Of a stretch of 11,660 bases of DNA, positions 7,524 to 11,660 are shown piece after piece. The stretch spans positions 1 to 11,660 of the forward strand of contig CAAEMG010000108.1 in assembly GCA_900757025.1 (NCBI GenBank). The letters are read 5' to 3'. Position numbers and translations under genes: made by a program. Source of the DNA: Clostridia bacterium. Its GTDB lineage: Bacteria > Bacillota > Clostridia > Lachnospirales > Anaerotignaceae. Positions within the stretch are counted from its first letter, which is position 1, and each line of letters begins with the position of its first letter. Under the pieces are notes generated by a model that worked only from the letters and a program-made list of their open reading frames with translations, ran no database searches and was not told the DNA's origin.

Positions 7524-8516
7524 CTACATGGTTTTGTCGTTTATCTTCATCATAAGAACTTCACAGGAAAGATTAAAAGACGCATTTGATTTAAGCTGTT
7601 TTTGAAAATCTCTTGCGGCTTCATATTTTTTTATGAGCTGTTCCGGTTTAAATTTTCTCGAAATTTTTTTCACATCTTCCAAAATATCTTTTTGTATAAC
7701 CAAATTTTCATCTCTTGTGGTTTTAAATACAATAACATCTCTGAAAAACAAAGTTATTATATCTGTAAAAGATTTATCTTCTTTATATATTTCAAACTGC
7801 TTTGCACAGTTAATTGCAGAAACAACATCTCCTTCTGAGGCAGAAACAATATTTTTTATTACGTTTTCTCTTTTTTCCGCAAAACTGCTGTCTGAATAAA
7901 GCTCCAAAGCCTTTCCAACAGAGCCTTGTGCATATTCCGCATAAAGAGATGCCGTTTTTTCGTCTGCCCCTTCTTTTAATTTAATATAATTTTTAACCTG
8001 CTCGGAAGAAAGAGGATTAAGTTTAAGCATAACGCATCTGGAAAGTATTGTAGGAAGAAAAGACGCTGTATTTTCTGCCAAAAGAAGTATAACCGCATAA
8101 CTTGGCGGCTCTTCAAGGGTTTTAAGAAGGGCATTTTGTGCCTGAGGTGTCATTGTGTCCGCTTTATCGACTATAAAAACCTTGTATTTATACTTATACT
8201 GTTTTATTTCAGACTGCTTTATAACCTGTTCCCTTATGTCGTCTACGGAAAGAGCCCTTGTTTTTTTGGGCATAACATAAAAAACGTCCGGATGATTACC
8301 GCTGTCAAAAGACTGACATGAAATACATTTTCCACAGCTGTCACCGTCATAATTTTCACACTGCAAAGCCCTTGCAAAAGCCTTGGCTATTGTCATTTTT
8401 CCTACTCCTGCCATGCCGCTTATTATATAGGCATGGGAAGTTTTTCCGTTATTTAAAGCCGATATTAAGTTTTTAACTACAGCCTTATGGCCCACAACCG
8501 ATTTAAAGTCATTCAT
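7524..8516 (-). CDS. holB: DNA polymerase III delta-prime subunit HolB
   Basis: The 330-residue clamp-loader AAA+ subunit helps open the beta sliding clamp and load it on primed DNA. Visible features are Walker A GMAGVGKM (34-41), where the usual Thr/Ser after Lys is Met, a zinc module with C53, C61, C64 and C67, a Walker B-like region VFIVDKAD (113-120), NALLKTLEEPP (128-138), and the SRC arginine-finger motif (159-161). A GTG at 8528 overlaps the tmk stop (GTGA) and would add four residues, but GGAG abuts it too closely. The ATG at 8516 lies 11 nt after that GGAG and fits the family N-terminus better; the choice is moderately sure. The gene directly follows tmk with no darA or yaaR between. 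Confidence 0.93.
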   Translation of the reverse strand: MNDFKSVVGHKAVVKNLISALNNGKTSHAYIISGMAGVGKMTIAKAFARALQCENYDGDSCGKCISCQSFDSGNHPDVFYVMPKKTRALSVDDIREQVIKQSEIKQYKYKYKVFIVDKADTMTPQAQNALLKTLEEPPSYAVILLLAENTASFLPTILSRCVMLKLNPLSSEQVKNYIKLKEGADEKTASLYAEYAQGSVGKALELYSDSSFAEKRENVIKNIVSASEGDVVSAINCAKQFEIYKEDKSFTDIITLFFRDVIVFKTTRDENLVIQKDILEDVKKISRKFKPEQLIKKYEAARDFQKQLKSNASFNLSCEVLMMKINDKTM

Positions 8517-8524
8517 TTTTCGGC

Positions 8525-9145
8525 TCACTCCAAAATTTTCGTTATCTCTTCAACAACCTGTTTATGCACTTCTTCAATAGTTTTTTCGGCATTAATGCTC
8601 TTTATTCTTTCGGGATATTTTTGGGCAAGAGTTTTATAGCCGTTATAAACTTTTTGATGAAAATCCGCTTTTTCCTGCTCAATTCTGTCTAAATCGTGCA
8701 TATTCTTCTTTCTTGTTATGCCAACTTCGGGGCGTATATCAAAAAAGAGAGTAATGTCGGGCTTAATTCCGCAAAGGGCATAGCCGTTTATTTTTTCAAT
8801 CATTTCCGTTTCAAGGCCTCTTGCATATCCCTGATAAACAAGGCTGCTGTCCAAAAAGCGGTCGCATATAACAAATTTGCCTTCTTTAAGAGCCGGAATT
8901 ATTTTTTCCTCTACGTGCTGGGCTCTTGAAGCTGCATAAAGCATTGCCTCCGTAACATATGTCATTTCGCCGTTTTCCGGGTCAAGAACTATTTCTCTAA
9001 GTTTTTCGCCTATCTTTGTTCCTCCCGGCTCTCTTGTAACAACACATTCTATTCCTTTATTTTTCAAAAACTCCACAAGCATGGCTATCTGCGTACTTTT
9101 GCCAGCTCCGTCTGTTCCTTCTATGGTTATAAATTTTCCTGTCAT
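8525..9145 (-). CDS. tmk: Thymidylate kinase
   Basis: The 206-residue enzyme phosphorylates dTMP to dTDP with ATP, an essential step of dTTP synthesis in the cytoplasm. Visible motifs are P-loop GTDGAGKS (10-17), TREPGGT (37-43) with the dTMP-binding region, the DRF motif (95-97) followed by DSSLVYQG, and a lid region rich in Arg/Lys (about 145-155). The frame extends to a GTG at 9154, but that codon lies inside the GAGGTG ribosome site. The ATG at 9145, 8 nt after GAGG, is the better start. It is the first gene of the operon, and its last bases overlap the alternative GTG of holB. Confidence 0.96.
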   Translation of the reverse strand: MTGKFITIEGTDGAGKSTQIAMLVEFLKNKGIECVVTREPGGTKIGEKLREIVLDPENGEMTYVTEAMLYAASRAQHVEEKIIPALKEGKFVICDRFLDSSLVYQGYARGLETEMIEKINGYALCGIKPDITLFFDIRPEVGITRKKNMHDLDRIEQEKADFHQKVYNGYKTLAQKYPERIKSINAEKTIEEVHKQVVEEITKILE

Positions 9146-9179
9146 GGAATACACCTCTTTAAAAAATCTTGCTTTTTAG

Positions 9180-9208
9180 AGTATAGCATATTTTATAAAG
9201 CATTTTAA
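9180..9208 (-). promoter_or_regulatory. Extended -10 promoter of the tmk operon
   Basis: The minus strand reads TTAAAA (9208-9203), a 17-nt spacer ending in TGC, and TATACT (9185-9180). The TGN just before the -10 box makes it an extended -10 promoter, which offsets the weak -35 box. The start point would be near 9173, about 28 nt before the ATG at 9145. Confidence 0.65.
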
Positions 9209-9212
9209 AGAT

Positions 9213-9241
9213 AAAAAAAGCTCGGAGAAAAATCTCCGAGC
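9213..9241 (-). terminator. Intrinsic terminator of the 63-residue membrane protein gene
   Basis: GCTCGGAG (minus strand 9241-9234) pairs perfectly with CTCCGAGC (9227-9220) around a 6-nt loop, followed by seven T (9219-9213). It starts 13 nt after the stop codon and ends just before the tmk -35 box, insulating the operon from the upstream unit. Confidence 0.92.
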
Positions 9242-9254
9242 AGTAAAAATTCGA

Positions 9255-9446
9255 TTATGATAAGAAAATGTTTGATTCTGCAAAAAATGCCGATACAGCG
9301 ATTAAATATGACATTGCTGTTCTAACATTTGAGCTTTTGAAAAAGCTGAATTTGTCTGCTGCCATTTTCATTGCACAATCTAAAATAATAACCATAAATA
9401 AACAAGAAATAATAAATACTAATTTATATAAAGATGCGTTTGTCAT
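9255..9446 (-). CDS. 63-residue membrane protein of unknown function
   Basis: No family was recognised. The product begins MTNASLYKLVF and has one clear membrane helix at about residues 8-28 (FIISCLFMVIILDCAM). A short basic, Phe-rich stretch (KFSFFKSSNVR) follows, then a second hydrophobic segment (about 48-62) that runs almost to the C-terminus. A two-helix hairpin with both ends on one side is likely. The ATG at 9446 has GGAGG 8 nt upstream; an in-frame TTG at 9461 overlaps this site and is unlikely to be used. The gene has its own near-consensus promoter and a perfect terminator. That argues strongly that it is a real transcription unit and not a chance frame. Confidence 0.7.
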   Translation of the reverse strand: MTNASLYKLVFIISCLFMVIILDCAMKMAADKFSFFKSSNVRTAMSYLIAVSAFFAESNIFLS

Positions 9447-9518
9447 TTGTTTTTCCTCCAAAATTTAAAATATACAATATATAACAATATTAGTGTTTTT
9501 TGTTTTTCTTCTGCAAAG

Positions 9519-9548
9519 CTATCCTACCGCCGCATATCTAAATTCCAT
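9519..9548 (-). CDS. Possible 9-codon leader ORF (MEFRYAAVG)
   Basis: This frame lies in the leader between the promoter at 9593-9621 and the 63-residue protein gene. It starts with ATG, is preceded by an AGGGTGA ribosome-site-like sequence, and stops at TAG. It is GC-richer than its surroundings. Such a short frame can arise by chance and translation is not shown. It could be a leader peptide, or the conserved-looking bases could instead belong to a structured RNA. Confidence 0.25.
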   Translation of the reverse strand: MEFRYAAVG

Positions 9549-9592
9549 AATTTCACCCTAAATCAAATTTAACTAACTTCATTTCGGCTATT

Positions 9593-9621
9593 AATATATT
9601 ACCTATACAGGCTTTTGTCAA
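9593..9621 (-). promoter_or_regulatory. Near-consensus sigma-A promoter for the 63-residue protein gene
   Basis: A perfect TTGACA (9621-9616), a 17-nt spacer and TATATT (9598-9593) lie on the minus strand. The start point would be near 9586, giving a leader of about 140 nt, which is unusually long for such a small gene and leaves room for leader control. Confidence 0.75.
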
Positions 9622-9840
9622 CACAATGCACATTTTTATGGGTTAAAAATTGGCTATATTTTTTATGCTGTATTTTATAGGCAAAGTGCTTTTTATATTT
9701 ACACAAAATTTGTTTCCATACTAAATATTGTTATATTATATTAAATCCACAGTTTAATACATATTATTTTTAATCATTTTTTACAAATTGTATGATATTT
9801 TTAAATTTTATATTTTTATATGTATTTTTTCCGAAAATCC
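9622..9840. other. Very AT-rich intergenic stretch with no gene
   Basis: This lies between divergent transcription units. It is dominated by A/T runs and contains several weak promoter-like hexamers, for example TATTAT near 9730. No open frame with a ribosome site, no terminator and no convincing repeat was found in it. Confidence 0.6.
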
Positions 9841-9847
9841 CTCTGAA

Positions 9848-9895
9848 CCGTTATGTCTGCTGACATTTATGCTATCGGGCAGTATTTATTAACGG
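9848..9895 (+). other. Possible folded element (three short helices)
   Basis: CCGTTA (9848-9853) pairs with TAACGG (9890-9895). The enclosed bases contain a TGTC/GACA hairpin and a TGC/GCA hairpin, which together could form a small three-way junction. It matches no riboswitch class I recognise and lies upstream of the proposed promoter of the downstream operon, so it may be chance or a DNA site. Confidence 0.2.
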
Positions 9896-10006
9896 CAAAT
9901 ACCATGTTGCAAAAATTCCGCCAATACAAATTTATAATTTGTTATATATGTAATTTTAATATGTGCTTACTTTTAAATACTTACATACATTTATATAATC
10001 CGCTAC

Positions 10007-10036
10007 TTTACAGCGTCAAAACTGTACCCATACAAT
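10007..10036 (+). promoter_or_regulatory. Proposed promoter of the S component-amidohydrolase operon
   Basis: TTTACA (10007-10012) and TACAAT (10031-10036) each match five of six consensus bases, with an 18-nt spacer. The start point would be near 10043, about 120 nt before the gene. The -10 box is part of the first operator dyad. An alternative is the perfect TATAAT at 9994-9999 with a weak TTTAAA 16 nt upstream; the dyads would then lie downstream of the start point. Confidence 0.45.
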
Positions 10037-10059
10037 GTATTATATTGTACCCATACAAT
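10021..10059. promoter_or_regulatory. Tandem operator: two 16-bp dyads offset by 23 bp
   Basis: The sites ACTGTACCCATACAAT (10021-10036) and ATTGTACCCATACAAT (10044-10059) are identical at 15 of 16 bases. The second is a perfect dyad (ATTGTA-CCCA-TACAAT) and the first has one mismatch. A shift of 23 bp is about two helical turns, placing both on a similar face of the DNA. They overlap the proposed -10 box and start point, so a dimeric repressor binding cooperatively is the simplest reading. The regulator is not in the window; tandem sites of this kind occur with GntR/MocR-type regulators, but the family is not proven here. Confidence 0.65.
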
Positions 10060-10165
10060 CAGTTAAAGTTCTCAATTCCAATCTTCTAAATATGAATAGT
10101 GTGTGGTATTGTTTTAAACATAAAAATCAAGCAAAAAAATTATATGCTTTTAAGGAGGTTGTATT

Positions 10166-10675
10166 ATGGATAATCTTAATACAAAAGAAATTGCAAAATG
10201 CGGCCTTATGGCAGCCCTTACATTTATTTTTACATATACTTTCAAAATTCCTTCTCCAAACGGATACACTCATTTGGGCGACTGTTTCGTGCTTTTGGGC
10301 GTTTTGGTTTTGGGAAGAAAAAAAGGTGCTTTGGCAGGAGGCATAGGCGCAGCCCTTTCAGACCTTTTAGGCGGATACATGGTATGGGTTTTGCCTACAT
10401 TCTTTATTAAAGCAATTATGGCATATGTAATGGGTACAATAGTTGAAAAAGTTATGCCGGAAAATAAATTTAACTATATTATAGGTGCCTGCATAGGCGG
10501 CGTTATACAGATTGTTCTTTACACACTTGTAAAGGTGCCTCTTTTCGGTGCGGTTTACGCCTTAACAAGAATGCCCGGCCTTACAATACAGACAATTTCA
10601 GGCATTGTTCTTACAGTTATAATTGTTTCTGTTCTCGACAAAGCACACGTACTTAAATTTGTAAAGGAGATGTAA
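10166..10675 (+). CDS. ECF transporter S component (substrate unknown)
   Basis: The 169-residue protein is a membrane substrate-binding subunit of an energy-coupling-factor transporter. It would capture a vitamin or precursor and dock onto the shared EcfA-A'-T module, which is not encoded here. It has about five or six hydrophobic helices. TM1 carries GLMAALTFIF with closely spaced alanines suited to the EcfT contact. The PSPNGYTHLGDCF stretch (29-41), followed by LGRKKGALAGGIGAALSDLLGGY (49-71), is characteristic of the ECF S family often labelled riboflavin-type or DUF1393-like, a name that does not fix the ligand. AAGGAGG lies 7 nt before the ATG at 10166. It is cotranscribed with the amidohydrolase gene. 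No TPP, FMN, cobalamin or preQ1 riboswitch was recognised upstream; tandem operator dyads are present instead. Confidence 0.88.
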   Translation: MDNLNTKEIAKCGLMAALTFIFTYTFKIPSPNGYTHLGDCFVLLGVLVLGRKKGALAGGIGAALSDLLGGYMVWVLPTFFIKAIMAYVMGTIVEKVMPENKFNYIIGACIGGVIQIVLYTLVKVPLFGAVYALTRMPGLTIQTISGIVLTVIIVSVLDKAHVLKFVKEM

Positions 10676-10679
10676 TAAT

Positions 10680-11402
10680 ATGAAAAAAATAGATGCACAC
10701 GCACATATAGGTGTTTTCGGCGGATGGGCAAAACTTTCTTTAACAGCCGATGAACTTATAGCACAGATGAACGAATTTGACATAGAAAAAACTCTTTTAT
10801 GTTCACAGCCAAACGAACTTTGCCTTGATGCCGTAAATAAATATCCGGACAGAATTTTGGGCATGGTTTATCCAAACCCATACGACGGACAAAAAGCCGT
10901 TGACATGATTTATGATTATGTTCAGAACAAAGGCTTTAAAGGAATTAAATGTAACCCTCTTAAACAGGCTTATGTTGCCGACGATGAAATAATGGACCCA
11001 ATTATGCAGGCAGCCGAAGATTTGGACATTCCCGTATTTATGCACTGCGGACATCCGCCATATTCCCTTCCATGGAGCATTGCACTTCTTGCGGAAAGAT
11101 TTCCAAAAGTTAAACTTACGATGATTCATATGGGCCATGGTCACGGAGTATATATTGACGCTTCACTTAAAATGGCTAAAAGATACCCTAATCTTTACCT
11201 TGAAATGTCAGGAATGCCTATGCCAAGCAAAATAAGAGAGGCCTATGAAGAAGTTGGCCACGACAGAATAATGTTCGGTACAGACGCACCTTTCCATCCT
11301 GCTGCCGTAGAAAGCCAGAAAGTTCTTTGCAGCGGTCTTGACAAAAGAGGAATGGAAGATGTTTTCTATAACAATGCAGCAAAACTTATGAAACTTATAT
11401 AA
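10680..11402 (+). CDS. Amidohydrolase-2-family metal-dependent hydrolase or decarboxylase
   Basis: The 240-residue TIM-barrel enzyme belongs to the amidohydrolase superfamily, PF04909-like. Metal-site residues are visible: H7 and H9 (DAHAH), H122 (MHCGH), H150 and nearby His (MIHMGHGHG), and Asp202 (FGTDAPFHP) as the catalytic base. The family includes hydrolases and non-oxidative decarboxylases such as ACMSD; the substrate here is unknown. It is short, with no added domain and no signal peptide, so it is cytoplasmic. Its AAAGGAG ribosome site lies inside the last codons of the S component gene, and the ATG follows that stop by 4 nt, so the two are translated from one message. This pairing suggests that the enzyme acts on the imported compound. 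Confidence is high for the fold and low for the reaction. Confidence 0.9.
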   Translation: MKKIDAHAHIGVFGGWAKLSLTADELIAQMNEFDIEKTLLCSQPNELCLDAVNKYPDRILGMVYPNPYDGQKAVDMIYDYVQNKGFKGIKCNPLKQAYVADDEIMDPIMQAAEDLDIPVFMHCGHPPYSLPWSIALLAERFPKVKLTMIHMGHGHGVYIDASLKMAKRYPNLYLEMSGMPMPSKIREAYEEVGHDRIMFGTDAPFHPAAVESQKVLCSGLDKRGMEDVFYNNAAKLMKLI

Positions 11403-11406
11403 CGAT

Positions 11407-11449
11407 AAAAACCTCCGCATGCTCAAAAAAAGCATATGGAGGTTTTTTA
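11407..11449 (+). terminator. Intrinsic terminator of the S component-amidohydrolase operon
   Basis: AAAAACCTCC (11407-11416) pairs with GGAGGTTTTT (11438-11447). The helix continues through a 2-nt interruption to ATGCT/AGCAT and a loop of A bases. Six T follow the GGAGG. It lies 4 nt after the stop codon. The A-rich left arm may also let it work on the minus strand. Confidence 0.9.
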
Positions 11450-11486
11450 ATTTTGCTTTGACGGCCACTTCTTTGAAAAAACTAAA

Positions 11487-11549
11487 ATATTTTGTCATGT
11501 TGAGCCGAGGTAATGCCATAACCAAAACCATTCGCCAAACCATAATTCA
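11487..11549. repeat. Degenerate interspersed repeat, copy B
   Basis: This short gap between convergent genes shares three pieces with 5681-5782: 16 of 18, 13 of 15 and 18 of 20 bases. The last piece is inverted and relocated relative to copy A. The GTCATGTTGAGC start resembles GTCATTCTGAGCGAAG-type intergenic repeats that I recall from Firmicutes genomes; that link is from memory and not certain. Confidence 0.5.
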
Positions 11550-11566
11550 TAATTAAACAGAAAATT

Positions 11567-11590
11567 AGGCGGCTCACTTTTGAACCGCCT
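11567..11590 (-). terminator. Terminator-like hairpin after the right-edge minus-strand gene
   Basis: AGGCGGCTCA pairs with TGAACCGCCT around a 4-nt loop, a 10-bp stem with one G-T wobble. On the minus strand it is followed by AATTTTCTG, a weak T tract. It lies 14 nt after the stop codon at 11605-11607. Confidence 0.6.
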
Positions 11591-11604
11591 TAATCACTTC
11601 AATA

Positions 11605-11660
11605 TTAATTTGCCTTTGCAAATTTTTTAATATCCTTATAAAACCATCTTTCTGCAAGCC
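11605..11660 (-). CDS. C-terminal end of an unidentified gene (17 residues visible)
   Basis: The frame enters from the right edge and ends LAERWFYKDIKKFAKAN then TAA at 11607-11605, just before a strong hairpin. The amphipathic, Lys-rich end looks like a normal soluble protein terminus. Too little is visible for a family. A second open frame here (ending EVIKAVQK) stops inside the hairpin at a TGA and is less likely. Confidence 0.5.
   Translation of the reverse strand, partial: LAERWFYKDIKKFAKAN

Noticed and set aside
7002..7589. Open frame of 195 codons on the plus strand.
   Set aside because: It is antisense to ricT and the holB end, both clear from motifs, and has a low-complexity Phe/Tyr/Cys composition typical of a shadow frame.
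9511..9540. Plus-strand GCAAAGCTATCCTACCG resembles the core of a cyclic-di-GMP-I (GEMM) riboswitch.
   Set aside because: The required GCAAAC segment, GNRA-type hairpin and 3' closing helix are missing on either side, and the orientation is wrong for the minus-strand gene.
10046..10074. TTGTAC of the second dyad read as a -35 box.
   Set aside because: No -10-like hexamer occurs at the right distance; the dyad reading explains the bases better.
9853..10089. Open frame of 78 codons on the plus strand in the intergenic region.
   Set aside because: It has no ribosome site, overlaps the proposed promoter and operator, and has no recognisable composition.
11208..11543. Open frame of 111 codons on the minus strand.
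   Set aside because: It crosses the amidohydrolase gene end and the terminator and has no ribosome site; it is a chance frame.

Overview
The window looks like chromosomal DNA of an anaerobic, low-GC Gram-positive bacterium of the Clostridia, possibly Lachnospiraceae or a relative. Four things point there: AT-rich DNA, strong AGGAGG-type ribosome binding sites, a very large 2-hydroxyacyl-CoA dehydratase activase, and the Firmicutes block tmk-holB-ricT-trmN6-rsmI. No tRNA, rRNA, CRISPR array, insertion sequence or phage gene was found.

Layout. Positions 1-2634 (minus) hold the first 878 codons of a giant two-module activase that runs off the left edge. It has its own promoter, with a perfect 12-bp palindrome at the predicted start point. 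Positions 2921-9145 (minus) hold a housekeeping operon. In transcription order it is tmk, holB, ricT, trmN6, rsmI, an Orn/Lys/Arg-decarboxylase-family PLP enzyme, and a small membrane protein with a possible Sm/SH3-like barrel. An extended -10 promoter lies in front of tmk and a hairpin terminator lies after the last gene. The block combines dTMP synthesis, DNA polymerase III clamp loading, the RNase Y-associated RicT factor and RNA methylation (tRNA-Val and 16S C1402). The darA/yaaR genes that sit between tmk and holB in Bacillus are absent here.

Positions 9213-9621 (minus) form a self-contained small transcription unit. It has a near-consensus promoter, a leader of about 140 nt with a possible 9-codon ORF, a 63-residue membrane protein, and a perfect intrinsic terminator just upstream of the tmk promoter. 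A long, very AT-rich intergenic stretch follows.

Positions 10007-11447 (plus) form a two-gene operon: an ECF transporter S component (vitamin or cofactor uptake) and an amidohydrolase-2-family metalloenzyme. Two 16-bp dyads offset by 23 bp overlap the proposed promoter, and a strong terminator closes the unit. This operon is the best candidate for something undescribed: a regulated uptake-and-processing module for an unidentified vitamin-like compound. The right edge holds the last 17 codons of a minus-strand gene and its hairpin.

Two gene-free stretches, near 5680-5782 and 11487-11549, share pieces of a degenerate interspersed repeat. Several starts were moved inward from the longest open frame because the ribosome binding site favours an internal ATG (tmk, holB, ricT and the 63-residue protein).
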